This document shows positions 8,011 to 15,185 of a stretch of DNA of 19,629 nucleotides, in pieces. The notes below the pieces were generated by a model. That model searched no databases, was not told where the DNA came from, and saw nothing but the letters and a program-made list of their open reading frames with translations. This DNA is from JACQXM01 sp964569425 (lineage in GTDB: Bacteria > Planctomycetota > Phycisphaerae > UBA1845). The stretch's first letter is position 1. The number at the start of each line of letters is the position of its first letter. The translations under genes and the position numbers were made by a program. Location of the stretch: NCBI GenBank assembly GCA_964569425.1, contig CAZMVD010000074.1, forward strand, positions 1 through 19,629, in the 5' to 3' direction.

Positions 8011-8117
8011 GCGCGAATTCCGTGCCAAGTCGACGTCACGGTACCCAATTGGGCGGCTCCTGTCAAATACTATCCGAGTCGGTCGCAACCTCATTAGGCA
8101 CAATGCGTAATGTAAAA
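7985..8117 (-). ncRNA. Possible small RNA or attenuated purA leader
   Basis: This is the stretch between a minus-strand extended -10-like sequence, TGCTAAAAT (complement of 8125-8133), and the intrinsic terminator at 7985-8010, about 130 bases. Within it, TGTGCC near its 5' side can pair with GGCACG shortly before the terminator, with CGC and GCG outside, giving an overall closed shape. I see no match to a known RNA family. The boundaries are guesses, and the -35 region is poor. Confidence 0.3.
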
Positions 8118-8152
8118 AGTAGAAATTTTAGCATAGATCAAGAATAATTTAG

Positions 8153-8181
8153 TTGAAATAGTCTTCTATCTATGTTATTAA
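8153..8181 (+). promoter_or_regulatory. Strong sigma-70 type promoter candidate for glnA
   Basis: TTGAAA at 8153-8158, a 17-base spacer and TATTAA at 8176-8181, within the most A+T-rich stretch of the window. The predicted start is near 8188, giving a 59-base leader. The leader holds a hairpin, CGTTCA at 8195-8200 and TGAACG at 8210-8215, and an AGGA nine bases before the ATG. Confidence 0.6.
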
Positions 8182-8246
8182 AAGGCATAGTTATCGTTCA
8201 GCTGGTGCGTGAACGCTTATCGGACCATTAAGCAGGATGAACGAAC

Positions 8247-9689
8247 ATGGAAGCCAATCCGTTACGCAGTTTCCTCGAAATCCCGTACGACCAATTGGAG
8301 GATATGAACCTCGAAGTCAAGCAGCAGCGCGTGGAGCGCTGCGATCCGGCAAAGGTCGAGGAGCAGCGTCGCAAGTACCTCGCGGATGAGAAGCGCATCA
8401 AGGCGGTCACCGTCTGTTTCACCGATCTCGAAGGACGGTTCCACATGCTTGACTATGACAAGAAGTACTTGCTCAAGCATGCAGATCATCTGACCTTCGA
8501 CGGTTCCTCAATCCGCGGATTCTCGGAGATCAGCGAATCGGACCTCAAGCTGGGCATCGACTGGTCGGCGTTCTACTGGCTTCCCGCGGACGTGTTCGGA
8601 CCGGGAAAAACCATTGTCTTCGGCGAGGTGCTCAGTCAGCAGGGGGCGCCCTACCGGGCCGATTTTCGTTCGCGGCTGCGCTTGCAGACCGAAGAGATGT
8701 TCCACAACCAGAAAATGGTCCTCCACGTCGCCCCGGAGATAGAGGGCTTCCTGTTCAAGGGCGTGGACGCGGAGCGCATGTACCACGAGGCGGGTAAGTT
8801 CGAGTTCATCTCCACCGGCGGCTATTACCATTCGCTGCCGCAGGATCCGTTGCGGCAGTTCATCGACCGCGCGGCCGAGGCGCAGCGCGCCCTCGGGCTG
8901 GCCAACGAAAAGGACCACCCGGAGGTGGCGCCGTCGCAGTTTGAGCTCAACTTCGGGTTTACAGATGCGATGATCGCCGCCGACCAGATTCAACTCTACA
9001 AGCTTACATGCCGACAGGTGGCGCGCTCCATGGGGCTGACCGCGTCGTTTCTGCCCAAGCCGGTCACCGGCGTCAACGGCAACGGCATGCACTGCAACCT
9101 GTCGATCAGCCGCGGGGGCAAGAACCTGTTCTTTGACGCCGCCGGACAGGATCGGCTGTCGCAGTTCGCCTGGGATTTCGTGGATCGTATTCTCAACAAC
9201 GCCACGGATATCTGCCTCGTGCCGAACGCCAGCGTGAACGCCTATCGGCGGCTGGACCCGCACTTTGAGGCGCCCAACCAGATCAAGTCGTCGGCGGTGA
9301 ACCGCGCGGCCATGATCCGCATTCCACTGGCCAACGAGCGCTCGGCGCGTATCGAGTTCCGCTCGGTGGCGCCCGATGCGAACCCCTATCTGCTGTTCTA
9401 CACGCTGCTGCGCACCGGCCTGGAGGGGCCGATGCCCGACGCGGCCGACGCCGAGGGCAAGCGCGCCCGCACGCGCTTTCTGCCGGACAACATCAACGAC
9501 GCGATTCGCCTGTTCAAGGTCAGCCGCGTAGCGGTGGACATTCTGGGCGAGGACTGCCACACCAAGTATGCGGAACTCAAGCAGCGCGCCGCGGACCGTT
9601 GCCCGAAGGAGCTCGGGGTGCGGGTCAAGCGCGAGGAGATCATGTTCCACCACGAAGTGACCAACCAGTGGCTGTGGAACCAATTCTAG
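8247..9689 (+). CDS. glnA: Glutamine synthetase, type I-like
   Basis: Cytoplasmic enzyme condensing glutamate and ammonium with ATP to glutamine, the main ammonium-assimilation step. It has 480 residues, in the type I size range. Recognisable elements are FDGSSIRGF at 84-92 (beta-grasp to catalytic junction), metal-ligand region EIEGF at 164-168, EVAPSQFELNF at 226-236, NGNGMHCNLS at 277-286 (ATP and glutamate site), NAYRRLDP at 331-338, NRAAMIRIP at 352-360 and ARIEFRS at 367-373. The adenylylation loop of enteric enzymes (NLYDLP) is replaced by TRFLPDNI, with no tyrosine there, so control by GlnE-type adenylylation is unlikely. The N-terminal 50 residues are charged and helical. The C-terminus ends TNQWLWNQF rather than in the usual YELYY-type end. 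No glnB or glnE is nearby. The start is supported by the upstream AGGA and promoter. Confidence 0.96.
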   Translation: MEANPLRSFLEIPYDQLEDMNLEVKQQRVERCDPAKVEEQRRKYLADEKRIKAVTVCFTDLEGRFHMLDYDKKYLLKHADHLTFDGSSIRGFSEISESDLKLGIDWSAFYWLPADVFGPGKTIVFGEVLSQQGAPYRADFRSRLRLQTEEMFHNQKMVLHVAPEIEGFLFKGVDAERMYHEAGKFEFISTGGYYHSLPQDPLRQFIDRAAEAQRALGLANEKDHPEVAPSQFELNFGFTDAMIAADQIQLYKLTCRQVARSMGLTASFLPKPVTGVNGNGMHCNLSISRGGKNLFFDAAGQDRLSQFAWDFVDRILNNATDICLVPNASVNAYRRLDPHFEAPNQIKSSAVNRAAMIRIPLANERSARIEFRSVAPDANPYLLFYTLLRTGLEGPMPDAADAEGKRARTRFLPDNINDAIRLFKVSRVAVDILGEDCHTKYAELKQRAADRCPKELGVRVKREEIMFHHEVTNQWLWNQF

Positions 9690-9730
9690 GCGACGGCACC
9701 ACCTTGCGGTGGCCGTGATGGCGCAAGCAG

Positions 9731-9776
9731 GAGCCCGGGGTGGTCGTTTGTCGGCCGCCCCGGGCTCACTGGTTTT
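9731..9776 (+). terminator. glnA Rho-independent terminator
   Basis: GAGCCCGGGG at 9731-9740 pairs perfectly with CCCCGGGCTC at 9758-9767, and the stem extends by three pairs including one G-U. The loop is 11 bases, and GGTTTTC follows. It lies 42 bases after the glnA stop. The T tract is short, but the stem is very stable. Confidence 0.7.
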
Positions 9777-9854
9777 CGCTTCCGGCGTTCGCTTTGATCG
9801 CCGGTCTGCTCCACAACCCCAAAAAGGGCCGGCGACCTCGATCGTGCGACGGCA

Positions 9855-12800
9855 TTACGCCGCAGCGCCCGCCAGCGTCGTGCGCGGTCCGGCGTTACGC
9901 CGCACCAGCCAGGCGATTCCGGCGAGAGCGACCAGCCCGCAAAGCACCAGCCGGGCCGTGTTGTTGGGCACTTCCGCGTAAATCACGCCGATGAGCAGCA
10001 GCGTGGCGATCACGGCGACGGTGTTGTACAGCACGCGCGGACGGTACACGAGCGGCACGGCGACGGCCAGCGTGCTGTAGGTTCCGGAGAGCATGCCCAC
10101 AATGAGTACATAGCTGAATCCATGCACGCCTGATCCGCCGAACAGGTACAGCGTGACGACCACCACCATGGCGGTCAGTGTGGTTAAGACGGTTCGCGAC
10201 AGCGTCTGGTTGATGCTGGTGTTGATCATCGTGGCACTGAGGGCCGCCGTGCGCCCGCGGTTCTCACGGATGCGGTCGAAGACCACGATGGTGTCGTTGA
10301 GGCTGTAGCCGATGAGCGTGAGTAGTGCCGCGACCATGGGCAGGTCGAAACGGAAGTCCTCCAGCATAAGCGCCTTGCCCAGGATCGTGTCGTACAGCAC
10401 GTGGCTGATGGCCATGGCACCGAGCGCCACCGCCACGTCGTGTACCAGCGTGACGATGGTCGCCAGGCCGAAGTCTTTGTTGCCGAACCGCAACCAGACG
10501 TAGGCACCGATGGCCATTAGGGAAAGCACGATGGCGAACAGGGCGCGGTTGCGGGTCTGTCCGGCAATCTGCGGGGCAAACTGCACGACTTTGCTCAGTG
10601 ATTTTTCACTGCCCAGCGCCGCCTCGACCTGCTTCAGCGTGCCTAGCGCCACGCCGTCCGCCCAGCGAACCGGATCGTCCTCGTAGTGCAGCGACTCGTC
10701 CACGGCGCACACCGCAAAGCGCCGGAACCCCGCGGTGCCGCCGGGTCCCGCCATTTCGGTTCCGAGGGGGAACACGGTGGTGTCTCGCAGGCGATACTGT
10801 TCGAACTCCGGCTGCAAGCCCACTTCACGCATGCGTTTCTGAAATTCCTGGACGGTGAGCGGTTCTTCCACGTCATCCAGGATCACCTCCACCACGGCAC
10901 CCCCGCGGAAGCGGCGTATATCGAACTGAGCATCACCACCGACGACATCCGACAAGTAATGGTCTTCTGACTCGACCACGAAATACTGCTCCCGAGTTCC
11001 GTCAACATCACGAACCGCGGAGAAGCTGAGGGCTTGCTGCACGCTCAGGTGCTCGCCGATGGCCGCGAGGATCGCCTCCTGCACCACGGCTCGGTTGGTC
11101 TCAATGGTCACGATTTCGTACGACGGTGCGGCACCCGTTTCCCGGTCGTACTCGCCCACGCTCTGGACACGTGCGCTACGTAGCCGATCGGCGGCGTCGC
11201 GTGCGGCCTGGGCTGCCTGGGTCTTGGCGAGTCGCATGCCGTCCAGGTCGAGCGCACCCGGCAGCGAAATAAGCGTCGCGCTCTTTCCGGAGGGAAGGAT
11301 GCCGTCCCGTTCAATGCGGTCTTCCACGGTGGCGTGCATCAGCACGCCGATCTGCTCGCCGGTTAGTACCTGGGACGTGATCACGAATTCGCCCACGCGC
11401 TCGCCGATACTGACGTTCGCTTCAGCCAGGTGTTCGGCGGCCTGATTGAGCCACTGAACCGCTGAGGTTCCCTCTCTCGGCGTGACCGCGGTGATGGCCT
11501 GGCGGATGGCGTCATCCGAAAGCACCACGCCGGGCTTGACGTCCACCTGAACGCTGGTGCCACCAAGGAATTCAATGTCAAAAAGCGTTTCGGTCTGGGC
11601 GATGCTGCGTCCCAGAAAGAGGGTGAGGCCCAGCACCACGACGACGCAAGAGATGGGCCAGAAAATCCGACGCAGACCCACCCAGTCGACCGTGGGGATG
11701 CCGATGATCTTCATCATCCGCAGGTCCTTCAGCCAACCTATGGCCACCAACGAGTTGAAGATCAGCCGCGTGACCACCAGCGCGGTGAACATGCTGGTGG
11801 CCAAACCCAGGCCCAGGGTGATGGCGAATCCCTTCACTTCCTCACTGCCGACGAAGCCGAGGATCACGCAGGTGATCAACGTGGTCAGGTTGGCGTCGAA
11901 AATGGTGGAAAAGGCCTTGTCGTAGCCCAGGTTGAGTGCCTTCTTGAAGATCACGCCGCGATTGCGCTCCTCGCGGATGCGCTCGAAGATCAGCACGTTG
12001 GCGTCGACCGCCATGCCCACCGTGAGCACCAGCCCGGCGATGCCCGGAAGCGTGAAGGTCGCCTGCAGCAGGGCCATCAGCGCCAGGGTAATCAGCAGGT
12101 TGAGCATCAAAGCGATGTTGGCCACGCCGCCGCCGACGATCCCGTAATAAAACAACATGAATATGGCTACGACCACGCCGCCCCAGACCGCTGCGCGAAT
12201 GCCCTTCAGGCGGTTGCTCTCGCCGAGGCTGGGACCGATGGTCTGTTCGCTCAGCGGCGTTTCTTTGAGCCGCGCCGGCAGCGAACCGGCTTCCATGGTG
12301 CGCACCAGGTCCTGCACGCGCTCCGGCGTAAATCGGCCGCTGATCTGGCAGCGATCCGTGATGCGCTCGTTGATGGTCGCGTGCGACATGGCCATGTCGT
12401 CGAGCATGATGCACAATTGGCGATTGACGTTGCTGCCCGTGAGTTCGCCGAACAACTGCCCCCCGCGCGGATCGAGGTGGAAGGTGACCACGTTTTCGCC
12501 GGTCATGGGGTTGCGATCGGGAAAAGCGCCGCGCAGCGACCAGCGCTTGCCGGCCTGGCTGCTCCGCACCATGCTGTATTCCGGGTCGCGGTGGATCAAC
12601 ACGTAGTATCGTCCGGCGTATTCCTCGATGATCGGCAGCCCGGGGAGATTGCGCTGCGCTTCGAATTCCTCGATGTTCTTGACATGCGCAAATCGCAGAA
12701 TGTCCTCGATCACAAACCATTCGTACCGGTCGCCCGAGCGGGGGCGCGGGCCCGATTGGTGCAGTTGATCCACGTACTTGCTGATCGACTCGACGGGAAC

Positions 12801-13664
12801 CGCGGTGCTGTCCGGTGATGAGGCGTTGCGGTCCGCCAGAATGCGAAACTCCAGCACGCCCGCGCCCTTGATGCGCCGCTTCAGGTCCGAAGGGTCTTCC
12901 AGGTCCGCCTTGTTCACGGACCAGAGGTCGTAGGCCTGCAGCGCGTGGGAAATCAGCTTGCCCTCGGCCGGCGTGCCCGCGGCGTCGTACGACGGATATG
13001 CCGTCCTTAGGCGGTCTAGCTCCTCTTTGCGTTTGTCGCCGGCCGGCAGGGCCAGAACGTCGGCCAGCCGCGTAGGCGGCAGGCAAGTGGCGAGCACCTT
13101 GGTCATGGTCTGTTCATAGGTTGCCGACGCTGCCGAGGCCGCCGTCGTATCGCCTGACACCTGTGCAGCGCGCATGGCGTTGTAAGCGGTGACGAGTTCC
13201 TTCAACAGCGGTTCACGCTCGGCGACGCCCCTGGTCAGGGCCAACACCGCCGACTCGCGCGTTTCTTCCGGAGTGTTCAAGGCTGTTTCCAGCTCGAATC
13301 GCGAGACGTTCTTCGCAGCCACGCGATCCAGTGCCAGGTTGTAAGCCTCGCGCCGCGCGATCGCCTCCTTGGGCGGACGGGGCATGCGGATTTCCAGCCG
13401 TGCGTTGCCGACCGGGCGCCATTCCAGGTTCAACTGGCCGTTCGGGTCCACGCGGTCCTTGAGGATGCGCATGACCCGGGTGGAAATACCGGCCTGCTCC
13501 GCCGGTTCCAGTCCGGTGGTGTCGATCTCAAACAGCAAACTTGTTCCGCCGACCAGGTCGATGCCCCCTTTGAGTTTCTGGTTGGGCGGATAGAGAATCA
13601 CCAGCGAAAGTACGACAATGCCGATGACCATGAGCCATTTCAGCAGACGATTAGGATCGTTCAC
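9855..13664 (-). CDS. secDF: Bifunctional protein translocase subunit SecD/SecF
   Basis: Inner-membrane proton-driven accessory to SecYEG that pulls secreted proteins out on the periplasmic side; SecD and SecF are fused in one chain of 1269 residues. SecD half, about 1-645: one N-terminal helix (LMVIGIVVLSLVIL), LKGGIDLVGGTSLLFEID, a periplasmic region with a helical insertion of roughly 150 residues, RRIKGAGVLEFRI, then the RND-type helices with GMAVDANVLIFERIREE near 550. SecF half, about 648-1269: DIEFLGGTSVQVD, an unusually long periplasmic stretch, then GYSLNDTIVVFDRIREN near 1119. After the normal last SecF helix two further hydrophobic segments follow (VIATLLLIGVIY, LVLCGLVALAGIAWLV). 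The GTG start at 13664 has AAGGAG eight bases upstream. No yajC precedes it. Confidence 0.97.
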   Translation of the reverse strand: MNDPNRLLKWLMVIGIVVLSLVILYPPNQKLKGGIDLVGGTSLLFEIDTTGLEPAEQAGISTRVMRILKDRVDPNGQLNLEWRPVGNARLEIRMPRPPKEAIARREAYNLALDRVAAKNVSRFELETALNTPEETRESAVLALTRGVAEREPLLKELVTAYNAMRAAQVSGDTTAASAASATYEQTMTKVLATCLPPTRLADVLALPAGDKRKEELDRLRTAYPSYDAAGTPAEGKLISHALQAYDLWSVNKADLEDPSDLKRRIKGAGVLEFRILADRNASSPDSTAVPVESISKYVDQLHQSGPRPRSGDRYEWFVIEDILRFAHVKNIEEFEAQRNLPGLPIIEEYAGRYYVLIHRDPEYSMVRSSQAGKRWSLRGAFPDRNPMTGENVVTFHLDPRGGQLFGELTGSNVNRQLCIMLDDMAMSHATINERITDRCQISGRFTPERVQDLVRTMEAGSLPARLKETPLSEQTIGPSLGESNRLKGIRAAVWGGVVVAIFMLFYYGIVGGGVANIALMLNLLITLALMALLQATFTLPGIAGLVLTVGMAVDANVLIFERIREERNRGVIFKKALNLGYDKAFSTIFDANLTTLITCVILGFVGSEEVKGFAITLGLGLATSMFTALVVTRLIFNSLVAIGWLKDLRMMKIIGIPTVDWVGLRRIFWPISCVVVVLGLTLFLGRSIAQTETLFDIEFLGGTSVQVDVKPGVVLSDDAIRQAITAVTPREGTSAVQWLNQAAEHLAEANVSIGERVGEFVITSQVLTGEQIGVLMHATVEDRIERDGILPSGKSATLISLPGALDLDGMRLAKTQAAQAARDAADRLRSARVQSVGEYDRETGAAPSYEIVTIETNRAVVQEAILAAIGEHLSVQQALSFSAVRDVDGTREQYFVVESEDHYLSDVVGGDAQFDIRRFRGGAVVEVILDDVEEPLTVQEFQKRMREVGLQPEFEQYRLRDTTVFPLGTEMAGPGGTAGFRRFAVCAVDESLHYEDDPVRWADGVALGTLKQVEAALGSEKSLSKVVQFAPQIAGQTRNRALFAIVLSLMAIGAYVWLRFGNKDFGLATIVTLVHDVAVALGAMAISHVLYDTILGKALMLEDFRFDLPMVAALLTLIGYSLNDTIVVFDRIRENRGRTAALSATMINTSINQTLSRTVLTTLTAMVVVVTLYLFGGSGVHGFSYVLIVGMLSGTYSTLAVAVPLVYRPRVLYNTVAVIATLLLIGVIYAEVPNNTARLVLCGLVALAGIAWLVRRNAGPRTTLAGAAA

Positions 13665-13672
13665 GAGTTGTT

Positions 13673-13696
13673 CTCCTTGGCGTTGCCGTGCAACGC
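13673..13696 (-). promoter_or_regulatory. Hairpin abutting the secDF ribosome-binding site
   Basis: On the minus strand GCGTTGC, loop ACG and GCAACGC form a perfect seven-pair hairpin (13680-13696). One base later comes AAGGAG (13673-13678), the secDF Shine-Dalgarno. The hairpin leaves the site free but could affect ribosome access or mRNA stability. The structure is seen; the role is inferred. Confidence 0.5.
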
Positions 13697-13808
13697 AGCG
13701 ATGCGAATTCTCGAGTTCAAGCGTACTGAACAGTGCCAGGGGAGTACAGGAAGCGCAATCTGACCCGACTTTCGGGACGATGCACTGAGGCGCAGGAGCG
13801 GCGAGTAG

Positions 13809-14249
13809 TTACCGCACCGCCGGTGCGTTGGGTTGAAGGGTGGGGGCGAGGGTCTTCAGACTGGTTGATTGGTTAAGCGATCTTGCGGCTGCATACCTTG
13901 GCCCCATTAGGACAGGGGGCCGATGGTGCCCATCGGCAGCGGAAGCGATGGCCAGGGGAGCCATTTCGGTGAACGCGCCCGCACCACGGGAAGTGCGTTC
14001 CATTTTGTCCAGACCGAGCGGGCGGGCCACGCAAACCTCGGGTGCGGCGGGCGCTTTCGTGGATGGCTCTTCCGGAGCAGGTTCCGAGTCGGTGGTAAAC
14101 TCGATATCGGGGCGGTTGCTTCCATCCAAGGCGCTGCCGATGGAATGTTCGTCCGTGGACGGAACGCAAGTTAACGCCAGACTGTATCTGCTTCCCGCCT
14201 GAAAGGCGACCTGAGCGGAAACGAGTAACAGGATCATTGCGCGAATCAT
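13809..14249 (-). CDS. Small secreted proline/alanine-rich hypothetical protein
   Basis: I do not recognise this protein. From the ATG at 14249 it has 146 residues; the frame is open to 14303. It begins with a probable signal peptide, MIRAMILLLVSAQVAFQAG, so it is likely exported. The rest is rich in Pro, Ala, Ser and Thr with no recognisable domain and ends in LQPNAPAVR. Codon third positions are mostly G or C, as in the neighbours, which supports coding. A perfect TATAAT lies ten bases before the ATG, so the message would have almost no leader. It lies 144 bases upstream of secDF on the same strand, where many bacteria have yajC. It is not YajC, which has one central helix and a basic cytoplasmic domain. 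It may also be a non-conserved frame. Confidence 0.5.
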   Translation of the reverse strand: MIRAMILLLVSAQVAFQAGSRYSLALTCVPSTDEHSIGSALDGSNRPDIEFTTDSEPAPEEPSTKAPAAPEVCVARPLGLDKMERTSRGAGAFTEMAPLAIASAADGHHRPPVLMGPRYAAARSLNQSTSLKTLAPTLQPNAPAVR

Positions 14250-14258
14250 CGTTGGCAG

Positions 14259-14285
14259 ATTATAGCCCGGGACGGTACTGATGCA
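14259..14285 (-). promoter_or_regulatory. Promoter candidate for the secreted hypothetical protein
   Basis: Perfect TATAAT (complement of 14259-14264), a 16-base spacer, and TTGCAT at the -35 position. The predicted start near 14252 is only about three bases before the ATG at 14249, suggesting a leaderless message, or use of the ATG at 14237. Confidence 0.4.
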
Positions 14286-14532
14286 ATCACGTTCACAAGG
14301 CACTTCGTGCAGAATTTCTCAAACATCTGGTTTCGAAGGCGTATCCGGATCTTGCGATTGCACCAATGGATTTATGGCTCATTCGGTCTTAACTGCTGTT
14401 TCTGCGCCGTAACAGAGTGTTTCGAAGTCCTATAACTATTTCGATTCCGCTTTCTAATCTGATTGTGTTGCGGATCATCCGAGAATTCTGGCATTCTCAC
14501 AAGAAAATCGTGGAATTGCTGTAGTAACCACC

Positions 14533-14538
14533 TATAAT
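14533..14538 (+). promoter_or_regulatory. TATAAT -10 element for the DUF2617-like operon
   Basis: A perfect TATAAT; the -35 position 17 bases upstream reads GTGGAA, a poor match. The start would be near 14545, giving a leader of about 39 bases. Confidence 0.4.
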
Positions 14539-14583
14539 CGGGTACTGTGGACGCGTGGCCGGTTTTTTGGGATCGGAAATATC

Positions 14584-15153
14584 GTGGAAAAGGGACAGGT
14601 TAAGCAACGGGTCGAGGATCTGCACTTTTGCCTCTATCAGCGGGCAGTGCACCCGGAGCTTTTTCATATTGATCGGGTGAAGCGGGTTCAACAGGCACGA
14701 TACCAGGCGGAGGTCTGGATCGTGGGTCTGACCCACGTGGCCACGGTTCAGTTCGGCAACCAGGTTTTGACCGAGATTATCGCCGAAGACACCGAGCTTC
14801 TTCCAAAGTCTGGCCTGGCAACCTCGTTCCGCTTTCGCGGAGAGCGCGACCATGCTCAGTCGTTCGATAACGATGTGAAGTACATTCTTTCAACTCAGGT
14901 TGAACGAATGTCGCCGCAACTTTTTCCCGCAACGCATCGTGACTATGTGCATTACGCGCGAAACCGCGGCATGTTCGAGATCTACGAGGAGCTTTCGCAC
15001 GAGGGACTGGCTCCCTTTACGTTCATCGATTTCGACGCGCGCGACCACGAATTTCACGTGCACGCGTTCCATGCGTATCCTGAGGAAATGACGTTGCTTA
15101 AAACGCAGTCTATCTTCGAGATCGGTCGTCGCCCCACGAACCATCGGCGTTAA
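14584..15153 (+). CDS. DUF2617-like protein of unknown function
   Basis: A 189-residue cytoplasmic-looking protein without signal peptide or membrane segment. I recall the pattern from DUF2617 proteins of planctomycetes and actinobacteria: an early YQRAVHPELF (18-27), a central FRFRGERDH (82-90), STQVERMSPQLF (103-114), and the end HVHAFHAYPEE (158-168) with KTQSIFEI (173-180). No biochemical function is known to me for this family. The conserved His, Glu and Arg residues could form a site, but that is speculation. The GTG at 14584 is used because it begins the conserved part; its ribosome site is weak (GGA eight bases before). It is followed after 32 bases by the lipoprotein gene, so the two are probably co-transcribed. 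The family assignment rests on memory of motifs, not on a search. Confidence 0.78.
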   Translation: MEKGQVKQRVEDLHFCLYQRAVHPELFHIDRVKRVQQARYQAEVWIVGLTHVATVQFGNQVLTEIIAEDTELLPKSGLATSFRFRGERDHAQSFDNDVKYILSTQVERMSPQLFPATHRDYVHYARNRGMFEIYEELSHEGLAPFTFIDFDARDHEFHVHAFHAYPEEMTLLKTQSIFEIGRRPTNHRR

Positions 15154-15185
15154 ACGAATCGGCCACTTGCCTCCCGCATCGATCC

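Larger units (their letters stand above)
7884..8246. other. Divergent purA / glnA control region
   Basis: 363 bases. The purA side is G+C-rich; the glnA side (8101-8200) is strikingly A+T-rich. It contains the glnA promoter, a minus-strand intrinsic terminator, an inverted repeat next to purA and a small hairpin in the glnA leader; the main ones are listed separately. No coding sequence is convincing. Confidence 0.7.
14250..14583. other. A+T-richer divergent gap
   Basis: 334 bases between the secreted hypothetical and the DUF2617-like gene. Apart from the two divergent promoter candidates (14259-14285 and 14533-14538) I see no gene or RNA structure. Confidence 0.5.

Noticed and set aside
7911..8110. 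Possible purine riboswitch before purA
   Set aside because: The conserved junction bases of the purine aptamer are not recognisable on the minus strand.
8188..8246. Possible glutamine (glnA) riboswitch in the glnA leader
   Set aside because: The leader has ATCGTTCA, which recalls one side of that motif, but I do not see the partner GGAAGTAGG-type segment, and the leader is short.
8508..9683. Minus-strand open frame of 391 codons opposite glnA
   Set aside because: Antisense to conserved glutamine synthetase motifs; no supporting features.
13715..13731. GTTCA-N7-TGAAC upstream of secDF, similar to CGTTCA-N9-TGAACG in the glnA leader
   Set aside because: Five-base arms and unequal spacers are easily expected by chance; not enough for a shared operator.
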